Of a stretch of 64,000 nt of DNA, positions 56,330-64,000 are shown one piece after another. The DNA is from Bog-473 sp963701955 (lineage in GTDB: Bacteria; Actinomycetota; Acidimicrobiia; Acidimicrobiales; RAAP-2). Under the pieces are notes generated by a model, which saw only the letters and a list, made by a program, of their open reading frames with translations, did not search any database and was not told the origin of the DNA. A program made the position numbers and the translations under genes. Position 1 is the first letter of the stretch; the number at the start of each line of letters is the position of its first letter. The DNA is taken from positions 1,302,001 to 1,366,000 of the forward strand of contig OY969694.1 of assembly GCA_963701955.1 (NCBI GenBank). Direction: 5' to 3'.

Positions 56330-56348
56330 ATGTGACGAACAGTCACAT
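56330..56348 (-). promoter_or_regulatory. palindromic operator upstream of dehydratase genes
   Basis: ATGTGAC-gaaca-GTCACAT has perfect seven-base arms, 83 bases before the LeuC-like ATG and just downstream of the predicted -10. A second palindrome TTGCGA-g-TCGCAA is at 56357-56369. The position near the transcription start suits a repressor. The odd spacer excludes an exact CRP site. Confidence 0.6.
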
Positions 56349-56368
56349 TGCCCCCCTTGCGAGTCGCA

Positions 56369-56397
56369 AAATTAGATGGCACCAGATTATCTGTCAA
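56369..56397 (-). promoter_or_regulatory. sigma-70-type promoter of the dehydratase operon
   Basis: On the reverse strand TTGACA (56397-56392), 17 bases, then TAATTT (56374-56369). The -35 is consensus and the spacing ideal. Transcription would start near 56360, within the palindromic region. Confidence 0.65.
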
Positions 56398-56451
56398 CTG
56401 CTTTTCAGTTAGTCAGATATGGTTCTCCCAGGAGCACGCTGGAGAGTTCAT

Positions 56452-56978
56452 TCACTCCGGTAAAGCGTGAAGATTGCCGAAGTAGTAGTCGTCGCCCAAG
56501 TACGCGGCACGTCGCTCCTTCATCAGCCAGTGACCATCAATCTTCTTGAACTGCCACCGATTGTTGCTCGCGCCGACAATGCTCGTCACACCGTCCTTCT
56601 TGGTCAAGGACACCTGGTAAGCATGAGCGACGCCCTCGTCTCCATCGATGTGCGTCACCACGTTGTCCTGGAGATGCATTCGGAGATGGTCGGGCAACAT
56701 CGCCGTGTACCGACGGATACCGTCCTTACCCTTCCAGGCCATCCGTCCCTCGGTGACCGTCGCGCCGGAGAGATCTGCCTCTTCGGCGGAAATTGCGGGC
56801 AAGTCGATCACGGCGTCGGATGTGTAAAGGTCCACAAATCCATCGAGGTCCCCGGTGTCAGCCGTGTGCCCATACCCGCGAGCAGGCTCCGAATCGCTCT
56901 GTCGTCTTCAAGTGCCTGAACTCGGGCTCGCAGTTCGGCCAGCTCCGCCTCGAGCTCAGACCCAGATTCATCACTCAC
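56452..56978 (-). pseudogene. NTF2/SnoaL-like protein with a frameshift
   Basis: The start GTG at 56978 (GAGGGGG upstream) opens with a coiled-coil stretch (SELEAELAELRARVQALEDD) and DRAIRSLLAG. The frame then changes: one missing base near 56,878 separates it from GFVDLYTSDAVIDLPA and the rest of the cone fold ending in NRWQFKKIDGHWLMKERR. Restoring a base gives about 175 residues, a normal SnoaL-like size. It lies between the P450 and the dehydratase operon. Either recently broken or a sequence error. Confidence 0.75.
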
Positions 56979-57128
56979 TCGATCCCCCTCTCGTTCCCGG
57001 AACATGCCACGCTGAGCTGCACACCCGAATCAAAGGCTGGTACGACGTCGTAAGGCCGACCTATCTCTTCGATGGTAGGACCAATGCTGACGGGGGTCGA
57101 CACTCCGCTCGGGGCCTGACGTCCCCCC

Positions 57129-58343
57129 TCAGCTCGCTTCAGGAGTGAACGTGAGATGAAGCTCGCGGATGCCGCGGACCTGGCTATGGTGAAACTTGGG
57201 GGGCTTGTCAGGACTCACACGGAAGTCCGGAATCCTCCGGAGGATCTCCTCGAATGCGATGGCCAGCTCGACTCGGGCCAGGTGCGATCCGAGGCAGCGG
57301 TGACGGCCGGTTGCAAAGGTCAGGTGTCGGTTTTGGGGCCGGTCAACCTGAAGTTGGCCCGGGCACGCGAACTGGGAGGGATCGCGGTTTGCGGCCGAGA
57401 GGAAGGCGAGAACCCGATCGCCCGGCTGAAGCGTCACGCCGTGCAACGTCACCGGCTTGACGACAACGCGGCCCGGTGTGGTCCCTACACCAAGGCGCAG
57501 GAGTTCTTCGACGGCTGGGATCAGGGAAGGGTCGTCGATCATGCGCTTGCGCTCGGTCGGGTTCTCGCTGAGGTAGATCATGCCGTAGCCCATGATCCCG
57601 CGGACAGTGTGAAGTCCTGCGACCATCAAGAGTCCCAGAATGCGGAGCAACTCGTCGTCGGTGAGCAGTCGTTCACCTGCGTAGCGCGCCCGTAGCAGGT
57701 ACCCCGTGACATCATCGACGTCGGGGTTCCGGCGGCGCTCCGCGATTGTCTCATTGAAGTATTCGTGGACCTCGTCCCTGGCAGCCATTCGGAATCGGAG
57801 GTTCTCGTCCTCAGTCGTTCCCGGCTTCCCGACGATGAGGTCTTCGCTCCAGCGGGAGAGCCTCGGCTCGTCTTCTGCCGGCCATCCCATCAGCGAGAGA
57901 AACGTCGTGGTGGGGAGCGGGTGAGCGAAGGACGAGACAAACTCGCAGGACCCGTCCCGTGCGAAGCGGTCGATGAGTTTGTTCGCGGTCTTGCGGATCG
58001 GCTCCTCCAAGGCCTTCATCCGAGCCGGGCTGAATACGGGATTGAGCAGCTGCCGGTATGCGGTGTGCTCGGGCGGGTCATACTGCACCGGGATCGGCCG
58101 GTGGTCGTACTCGGACGTCAGTGCGGTCTCCACGGCCGAGAAGACGTCGTCATTACGGATCACCTCATGGACGTCGTCGTAGTTCGTGACGAGCCAGTAA
58201 CCGCCGTGGGCAGGACAGTACGCAATTCCCGTGCTGTTCTGTATGGCCGCGAGCCGCTCGTGCACGGACTCGACAATTCCTTCGTCCTCCACGTCGAAGT
58301 CGACGACCAGTTCCTTGGGGACATCGTCGAGACGTGTCACCAT
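57129..58343 (-). CDS. cytochrome P450
   Basis: Heme-thiolate monooxygenase of 404 residues. The heme loop FATGRHRCLGSHLAR contains the Cys ligand, the K-helix ExxR is EELLR, and YDPPEHTAYRQLLNPVFSP is typical of bacterial P450s. The I helix reads LMVAGLHTV, so the usual Asp or Glu before the conserved Thr is His. AAGGAGAG precedes the ATG at 58343. Ferredoxin partners are not encoded nearby. Substrate unknown; small terpenoids or aromatics are typical. Confidence 0.93.
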   Translation of the reverse strand: MVTRLDDVPKELVVDFDVEDEGIVESVHERLAAIQNSTGIAYCPAHGGYWLVTNYDDVHEVIRNDDVFSAVETALTSEYDHRPIPVQYDPPEHTAYRQLLNPVFSPARMKALEEPIRKTANKLIDRFARDGSCEFVSSFAHPLPTTTFLSLMGWPAEDEPRLSRWSEDLIVGKPGTTEDENLRFRMAARDEVHEYFNETIAERRRNPDVDDVTGYLLRARYAGERLLTDDELLRILGLLMVAGLHTVRGIMGYGMIYLSENPTERKRMIDDPSLIPAVEELLRLGVGTTPGRVVVKPVTLHGVTLQPGDRVLAFLSAANRDPSQFACPGQLQVDRPQNRHLTFATGRHRCLGSHLARVELAIAFEEILRRIPDFRVSPDKPPKFHHSQVRGIRELHLTFTPEAS

Positions 58344-58448
58344 TGGCGCTCTCCTTGTTGGACCGTTGTTGTTCGCTTGCTCGGGCTGTCTTCGAGTCTG
58401 ATGACTGGGGTCAAGTGCGCACAATGGAAGTGCGCGCCGGCACCGTCG

Positions 58449-58907
58449 TTACCTGGCGCGTCTCGGTGCGGGGTACTTCTCCGCATCGAATCGCCCCGAC
58501 GGGCCGAAGCTGATCAAGAAGAATTCCACGGGTTCTTTGCCCGGCAACTCGGGACTGTACGGTGTGCCGCCCCTCACCCATCGAACGTCGCCCACCTTGT
58601 AAACCCCCTCGCCTTCCAAGTGCATTTCCCCCGAGCGTGGGATGTAAAGCGTATCGGAGAGATGCCAATGCGCAGTGCCTTGATAGCCAGGTTCCATCCG
58701 AACGAGAGCTGCCGAGTTCCTAGATTGTGGATCAACGACCACTTTAGAGAAGATGTACGGGTCGGGCTCACCCGTGTTTGGGTTTATCCATCCGATCCAA
58801 GGAAGATCATCTATATGGATGACGCTATTCGGCTGAAGTTGACCCTCAGGAGGGACAACCGGACTATCGGCGCTCGCAAATTGGGATATGTCGCTCAAGG
58901 CAACCAT
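58449..58907 (-). CDS. cupin-domain protein (paralogue 2)
   Basis: A 152-residue protein very similar to the cupin at 53935. The motif is HWHLSDTLYIPRSGEMHLEGEG, then KVGDVRWVRGGTPY. AGAGGT lies before ATG 58907, which is preferred over a GTG two codons earlier. The two cupins flank the dehydratase and P450 genes. No function known. Confidence 0.85.
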   Translation of the reverse strand: MVALSDISQFASADSPVVPPEGQLQPNSVIHIDDLPWIGWINPNTGEPDPYIFSKVVVDPQSRNSAALVRMEPGYQGTAHWHLSDTLYIPRSGEMHLEGEGVYKVGDVRWVRGGTPYSPELPGKEPVEFFLISFGPSGRFDAEKYPAPRRAR

Positions 58908-58964
58908 TTTCACCTCTGGTGTCGTTTGATTGTGCCTGATTCGGGCTGAACTACTGCGTACGAC

Positions 58965-60110
58965 TTACAGTCGATAGAACGTCCGAGCCGTTCCGCCTCG
59001 CAACAGGCGCTTCGACTCCTCGTCTATCTCAAGGTCATTGAGCTCTTCGAGCTCGTGCTGGCAAGACGCCACGCTGACTTCATGGGGAAAGTCTGAGGAG
59101 TACATGAAGGGCTGGCACCCGAAGTCCTTGATCGCGGTGGCGAGATAACGCTCACCCCCTTCGCATCCCAAGACGATGCGGCCCTGCGCCATCAGACGGC
59201 GCAGGTAGTCGAGCACTGAGGTACCCGTCTCGAGCTTGAGCACTCGCTTCGATTGGACCGGTTGCAGGGCCTTGAAAGACTCGGTGAACCGCTCGGCCGC
59301 CATGAGGATCCAGGCTGATCCACCCTCGAGGTACGCCACTCGAAGCCCTGGAAACAGTTCAAACACCCCGTTGAAGAGCATTCCGCCCAAGGTGATGAGA
59401 AGTGAGATTGGATGACCAAGAGCGTGGATCGGTGCGTAGACGTTCAAGTCGTCGAAGCCCATACCATCGTGGCCGTCGCCATGGAATGCGAGCGGGACAT
59501 CGAGTTCTTGAGCAGCCTGGTAAACCGGGAAGAACTGCTCACTTCCGAGATGGTTCGGCAACCCGTGCGATGGTATGACGGCCGAACAGAACCCAAGCTC
59601 TCCAACGGCTCGTCGCAGCTCCGCGACCGCTTCTGAGGGGACTTGCATGGGCAGGAGCGCGGCGGCCTGGAACTTCCCAGAGGGATGGCGGACGTAGGTA
59701 TCGGCCATCCAGTCGTTGTAGGCGCGACTCAGCGCAATCGAATACTCGAGATCCCGTGCACGGCCGATGGTCGTCGCGAGCGTCGGATAGAGCACCGTGC
59801 GTTCGATTCCAACCGCGTCGAGGAAGTACTCCCACGAAGCGGGGTCCAAGCCGTGTTCGGCGGGTTTACGGTCGAGCATCGCGGTCGTCACATACGGCAT
59901 GTTGTTCAGAAATCCGAGCGGTGGAAAGAGATTGGCGGGTTCGCCCGCCCCACCGTGCAATGTCTGCTCTCGCAGTTCACGGTACGGCCCCTCTAACCGC
60001 TCGAGGATGCCCCGCATGTCTTCGATCACATGGCCGTCGGCATCGATCAGCTCGTCCTTCGTGTGCTCGGCATCACTACCTGCTCTCACTGTGGTCGTGC
60101 TTGTGCTCAC
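58965..60110 (-). CDS. amidohydrolase (Amidohydro_2 / ACMSD-like)
   Basis: A 381-residue TIM-barrel metal hydrolase or decarboxylase. Motifs include DADGHVIED (metal-binding D-x-H), PSHGLPNHLGSEQFFPVY, PLAFHGDGHDG, FPGLRVAYLEGGSAWI and SSDFPHE near the C-terminus. The GTG at 60110 has GAGGGG at the right distance. Related enzymes act on carboxylated ring or lactone intermediates. Part of the catabolic region. Confidence 0.9.
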   Translation of the reverse strand: MSTSTTTVRAGSDAEHTKDELIDADGHVIEDMRGILERLEGPYRELREQTLHGGAGEPANLFPPLGFLNNMPYVTTAMLDRKPAEHGLDPASWEYFLDAVGIERTVLYPTLATTIGRARDLEYSIALSRAYNDWMADTYVRHPSGKFQAAALLPMQVPSEAVAELRRAVGELGFCSAVIPSHGLPNHLGSEQFFPVYQAAQELDVPLAFHGDGHDGMGFDDLNVYAPIHALGHPISLLITLGGMLFNGVFELFPGLRVAYLEGGSAWILMAAERFTESFKALQPVQSKRVLKLETGTSVLDYLRRLMAQGRIVLGCEGGERYLATAIKDFGCQPFMYSSDFPHEVSVASCQHELEELNDLEIDEESKRLLRGGTARTFYRL

Positions 60111-60282
60111 TCCACCCCTCTTCGATGTCTCGTTCCGGTCTGGGTACGTGTCGATCTCCTGAAACTGCTTGGAGCTGGACAGCGAACGTGCGGAGAGCGG
60201 AAACGAACACCGGGCGATTCAGGTTTCCAAATGCAGTATTCCCGCACCACCGTGAGCAAGGTAACCCTTGTCAGATTATAAG

Positions 60283-60738
60283 TCAAGCACGCGACGCTGC
60301 CTGACGTATGTGACGTTCGATTCGGCGAAACAGCTCGACAGCGTTGACAATCAACGCCGCGGTGATGAGCCGCGGGACCGAGCCGTCGTTGGGGAAGATC
60401 CCCCGCACATCGGTCGGGCGCGTCCCCCGCCGCAGCGACCCTGACGGAGATGCGGGACAGATCCAAACCGGCAACCACATCAGCCAGTTCGCCAGAGGCG
60501 ATCACGGCTGGAGCGCTGCCGTCGTCGAGTATCTGTCGCCCTTCCGCGGGTGAGGGTGCAAGTTGATCGCGGTATAGGACACGCGCGAACGCTGCCCCGA
60601 CCACGCGGTCTCGAGATACGCCCGGTTGTTCTCCATGAGGATCACGACGTCGCCCCTGCATCTCATGCCGCGGGAGCGGAGCGCGCCGGCAATACGACCC
60701 GCGTGCCAACCCGCCGTCATCGTGGACAAGGCTTCTCC
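60283..60738 (-). pseudogene. broken acyl-CoA synthetase fragment
   Basis: WHAGRIAGALRSRGMRCRGD and VVILMENNRAYLETAWSGQR are the N-terminal part of an AMP-forming acyl-CoA synthetase. The sequence continues in another frame as PSPAEGRQILDDGSAPAVIA. No intact frame exists and the catalytic core and C-terminal domains are absent. The last 40 residues (RLITAALIVNAVELFRRIER) do not match a ligase and may come from another gene. It adjoins the SDR. Confidence 0.6.
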
Positions 60739-60896
60739 CCCGTGATGCCGTCACTTCATGCCGTCGCCTCGTGATGCAAGCAAAATTCCCCGTTTGGGAC
60801 ACTATTCTTAGATGCTGACTGAGTCAACCATTTTGTCGGTAGCATCCCGACGTGGTCCGCTGGCACCGAGGCTCCGAAGTGCGGCACAGTGAACTC

Positions 60897-61814
60897 ATGA
60901 CTGGAATCTGTGAGGGACGGGTCGTCGTCGTGTCGGGAGCGGGTCGTGGCATCGGACGTGAGCACGCTCTCGAATTCGCCCGCCAAGGGGCCAAAGTGGT
61001 GGTCAACGACCTTGGCGTCGCCGTCGATGGGACACACCCTTCATCAGGTCCCGCCGCCGACGTCGTCGAGGAGATCCGCGCCCTGGGAGGTGACGCCGTG
61101 GCGAACAGCGACGACGCGTCCGACGTGGAGGGCGCAGCCCGGATGGTGCGCACGGCGATCGACACCTTCGGTCACTTCGACACACTGGTCAACAACGCGG
61201 GCATCTTGCGCGACCGCATGCTCGTCAACATGACTGCCGACGAGTGGGATGCAGTGATCCGGGTGCACCTGCGGGGAACGTTCGCCCCCACCCATGCTGC
61301 CGTTACGTACTGGAGGGAGAGGTCGAAGGCTGGCGTCGACAACGACGCTCGCATCGTCAACACGACCTCACCGTCGGGTATTTACGGCAACGTTGGTCAG
61401 ATCAACTACGGGACGGCGAAAGCGGGCATCGCCGCCTTCACGGTGATCGCGGCGATGGAGCTGGACCGGTACGGCGTCACCGTCAATGCCATCGCACCCG
61501 GAGCGCTCACCCGGATGACGCAGGGGGTCGGCATGGGGCCACAGAGAGACGAACCGCAAAGAGGCGACTGGGACCCCTCAACGCCGGACAACATCGCCCC
61601 GCTCGCCGTCTGGTTGGGCAGCAACGAATCGAGCCATGTCACTGGGCGGGTCTTCAACGTCATGGGCGGCCACCTGGGCGTGGCGGAGGGTTGGGTCGAG
61701 GGACCGGCAGTCGACAAGGACGGGCGCTGGGACCCGATCGAGCTGTCGGAGGTCGTCACCGAGCTCGTAGCCAATGCGGCTTCGAACGCCAAGCTCAACG
61801 GACGACGAGACTGA
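60897..61814 (+). CDS. short-chain dehydrogenase/reductase
   Basis: A 305-residue SDR. The cofactor motif is VVSGAGRGIGREHALEFARQ, followed by NNAGILRDRM and catalytic Tyr-x3-Lys in INYGTAKAGI. The extended substrate part (GVTVNAIAPGALTRMTQGV) and length resemble the hydroxyacyl-CoA dehydrogenase part of HSD17B4-like enzymes. ATG 60897 is the best start. A tiny frame follows its stop by four bases and an LLM enzyme next. Confidence 0.9.
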   Translation: MTGICEGRVVVVSGAGRGIGREHALEFARQGAKVVVNDLGVAVDGTHPSSGPAADVVEEIRALGGDAVANSDDASDVEGAARMVRTAIDTFGHFDTLVNNAGILRDRMLVNMTADEWDAVIRVHLRGTFAPTHAAVTYWRERSKAGVDNDARIVNTTSPSGIYGNVGQINYGTAKAGIAAFTVIAAMELDRYGVTVNAIAPGALTRMTQGVGMGPQRDEPQRGDWDPSTPDNIAPLAVWLGSNESSHVTGRVFNVMGGHLGVAEGWVEGPAVDKDGRWDPIELSEVVTELVANAASNAKLNGRRD

Positions 61815-61818
61815 CTCC

Positions 61819-61929
61819 ATGCTCCCAGCAGCCGGCCTCGGCAGCCCATTGGGGTCGAGGGAGTTCTGGCGGGTCTTCGCCGGTCGCCAGAACCACGACG
61901 TCGTCGACCAAACGGCCGACCGCTTCTAA
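61819..61929 (+). CDS. possible 36-residue protein
   Basis: A short frame, ATG at 61819, begins four bases after the SDR stop and ends 11 bases before the next gene. It contains REFWRVFAGRQNHDVVDQTA. The coupled position and protein-like composition are the only support; it could be a remnant. Confidence 0.3.
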   Translation: MLPAAGLGSPLGSREFWRVFAGRQNHDVVDQTADRF

Positions 61930-61940
61930 AGGCTGAGCTG

Positions 61941-62801
61941 GTGAAGATCCGGTTCGCCGTCTCTGCCGGTGCCCGCGCCCCGGACGCCGGACAGTTGGAG
62001 GTCCTGGTGACCACCGCCGAGCGGCTCAACTTCGACACAGTGTGGTTCTCCGACCTCGGCGTCCTGCCCTCCACCGATCCCCTGCTCTCGGTTGCCATGG
62101 CTGCGGCATGGACCAAACGGATCAAGTTGGGCATCACGCTGGTGCCGTTCGGGTACACCCCATACGTGCTGGGCAGGCAGTTGGCCCAATTGGACCGTCT
62201 CAGCGGAGGACGACTGAGGCTGATGTTCGTGCCCGGGTTGAACCAGCCGGGAGAACGCGAGGCCCTGGGAATCGAAGGCCTCAATGGCGGAGCGCTGCTC
62301 GACGGGCTTATCCCCCAGCTGCGAGCCTTGTGGGCTGGACTGCCGACCGGAGCCGGTGACGCCCACGGTCCCGCCCCGGCCACGCTCCCGTACCTTCCCC
62401 TGCAACAGCCTCTTCAGATCTGGCTCGCCGGTCGCGGTCCGGGTGCACTGTCGCGCGCCGGTCGGCTGGCCGACGGATGGCGAGGCGGGGGAATGAGCCC
62501 GGCCCAGGCCGAGGAGGCCAAGGAGCGGATCTTGGCCTCCGCCGCCGATGCAGGACGGACATTCAACTCGGAGCATTTCGGCATGACGATCGCCTACGCC
62601 CGCGGCCCCCAGGACCTCGATCAGACCGGTGCCTTGCCGGAGAGCCCGGCCGCCGTGGGCGGGGAGGCACTGCGAGTGGTCGTCAAGGATTTGACCGCGG
62701 TGGGCCTGTGCAAATTCTCGCTCAGACGCGTCGCTCCGGTCGACTCTTGGGAGAATGAGTTGGCCTGGCTCGCAGATGCGGTCCTCGACCTCGAGACCTG
62801 A
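61941..62801 (+). CDS. LLM-class F420-dependent oxidoreductase
   Basis: A 286-residue luciferase-like TIM barrel beginning IRFAVSAGARAPDAGQLEVL. It shows VWFSDLGVLPSTDPLLSVAM, KLGITLVPFGYTPYVLGRQL and QIWLAGRGPGALSRAGRLAD. GTG at 61941 follows the SDR cluster. Probable partner of the catabolic region; substrate unknown. Confidence 0.88.
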   Translation: MKIRFAVSAGARAPDAGQLEVLVTTAERLNFDTVWFSDLGVLPSTDPLLSVAMAAAWTKRIKLGITLVPFGYTPYVLGRQLAQLDRLSGGRLRLMFVPGLNQPGEREALGIEGLNGGALLDGLIPQLRALWAGLPTGAGDAHGPAPATLPYLPLQQPLQIWLAGRGPGALSRAGRLADGWRGGGMSPAQAEEAKERILASAADAGRTFNSEHFGMTIAYARGPQDLDQTGALPESPAAVGGEALRVVVKDLTAVGLCKFSLRRVAPVDSWENELAWLADAVLDLET

Positions 62802-62831
62802 GATCCACCGGTGGCGTCTCCCTGTCGTTCT

Positions 62832-64000
62832 TTACCGTGCAGCGAAGCGGATCTGGGCGGGTGAGGCGGCGAGAACGGCCGCCGCCTCCGCCTCGATGGT
62901 GGTGCCGTGGAAGAACGACGCGTTCATGCCACCAAAAAAGCGCACCGGGTTCTCGAAGCTGAATGCTCGAAGGTCTTCCTCTGTCATGAGCCCGTGCTCA
63001 ACGAGCTCATAGGCCTCGGCGACGACACCTCGGAAGTCAGGCACATCCCAGTGACCAAGGTCCGAGCCGAGCATCGCCTGCAGCTTGGCTCCGAAGGGGT
63101 TCACCTTCTGGTTGAACGCCAGTGAGTTCAGCGGAGCGTCGGCCTCGCAGCCGAAGAAGAACGGGGGCACGAACAGGTCATAGAGATCGTCACGGCCCCC
63201 GATCTCGCAAGCCTCGAACTCGTCGAGGCGCTCGGGGCGGGACGGCGTGATGCCAAGGTACGACTCGATATTCGGCCGACTTCGCCGTTGGCGCTCCTCG
63301 CCATACCGGTCGACCAGCGCCAGGTACTGCTCGACGTCGATGCCGGCCGGGTCGAGCTGCTCGATCGCATCGGCGCCGCGCTTCTCCCAGTGCGAGACGA
63401 GGTCCGACAACAGGCTGCTGGCCCAGGCGACACCGCCCTCCAGAAAGGCGAAGTTGACATCCGGGAACCGTCGGGTGACGCCACCGAGGAACAGAGCCTT
63501 GCAGATCGCCTCCCCGCCCGCGCCGAACGCGCCGATGTGGTTGTAGACGTAGCTGGAGATCGACTGGCGCTGCACTTTGCCGTGGAAGGCCGGTGCCACG
63601 CCGAGCTCCCGGCAGGTGGCCCAGACGGAGTCGTAATCGTATTCACTGTCGATGCCGAACACCTCCGGCCGGGTGGCATGCGGGGTGGCGGCCAAGGGCT
63701 CCTCTTTGGTCCCGGCAATGTGCCGAGGAACGCGCCCCCCATGTTCACGGCCTTCAGGCCCAGCTCACCGACCGCATGCTGGAGCTCGGCGACGGCCTCA
63801 CGAGGGGTCCGCATTGGGATGAGCGCGACCGGCAGGATCGAGGGGTGGTCCCGGAACAGTTCGGCAACCATCCGGTTGTGGGCCCGGCACCCCGCGAGCC
63901 TCAGGTCCTCTTCGTGAAGCGCGGACACGATCCCGCTCTCGCTCGGGTGGAGCACCGTCATATCGAGCCCCAGCTCGCCCATGCGCTCCTCGAGGAGGCC
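62832..64000 (-). pseudogene. amidohydrolase with a frameshift, 5' end outside window
   Basis: Two frames give one Amidohydro_2 protein. The upstream frame has MTVLHPSESGIVSALHEEDLR and VAELQHAVGELGLKAVNMGG. A missing base near 63,706 moves to the frame with ATRPEVFGIDSEYDYDSVWA, APAFHGKVQRQS, RRFPDVNFAFLEGGVAWASS and MLGSDLGHWDVPDFRG, ending at 62832. Its start is beyond 64,000. It is of the same superfamily as the protein at 58965 but more like the larger TIM-barrel group. Real break or a sequence error. Confidence 0.8.

Noticed and set aside
56330..56348. CRP-type site (TGTGA ... TCACA)
   Set aside because: The spacer is seven bases instead of six and the site lies downstream of the promoter, where a repressor is more likely.

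Overview
The window is high-GC actinobacterial chromosome, most likely from Acidimicrobiia or a related lineage rich in coenzyme F420 enzymes. This rests on gene order (glyS-hemW-recO-uppS, era-CNNM-ybeY-phoH-HIT-rsmE-dnaJ-hrcA-lepA, rpsT, holA), two luciferase-like F420 oxidoreductases, a FolP2-type protein, a PAC2 protein and DrrAB-type export genes. It is inference; no 16S rRNA gene is present.

Positions 1-32,300 are dense housekeeping sequence. They hold primase and pyruvate phosphate dikinase, an ABC export pair, the glyS-hemW-recO-membrane protein-uppS run, a hemerythrin protein with a DinG-like helicase, an ArsR-like regulator, and a long reverse-strand ribosome and protein-quality run from lepA through hrcA and dnaJ to era, with a CIRCE operator at hrcA. 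Then come rpsT, holA, a FolP2-type protein, a thioredoxin-TPR protein, PAC2, an F420 oxidoreductase and leuS. Many neighbours overlap by 4 bases and nearly all frames are intact.

Positions 32,446-34,580 are the break point. A tRNA-Ala(GGC) gene is followed by a badly scrambled reverse-strand tyrosine integrase. Its 5' part runs into about 730 bases of almost pure A/G on the + strand with no C at all. The layout is that of an element integrated at a tRNA gene, but the sequence itself may be degraded or wrongly assembled.

Positions 34,581-53,661 are accessory: a monooxygenase-fold protein, potassium channel, sulfatase, DUF2252 protein, glyoxalase-like protein, methyltransferase, F420 reductase-like protein, small secreted proteins, an IS110-type transposase, a KdpD-like protein without kinase, a neocarzinostatin-like secreted protein, and a membrane acyltransferase divergent from its separated SGNH partner.

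Positions 53,935-64,000 look like one catabolic region: two paralogous cupins, an aconitase-type dehydratase pair with its own promoter and palindromic operator, an NTF2-like protein, a cytochrome P450, two amidohydrolases, an SDR, an F420 oxidoreductase and a broken acyl-CoA ligase. The substrate cannot be read from sequence. Single-base frameshifts recur right of 34.6 kb (GDSL, KdpD-like, NTF2-like, amidohydrolase, ligase) and are nearly absent on the left. This points either to gene decay in an island or to lower base accuracy there.
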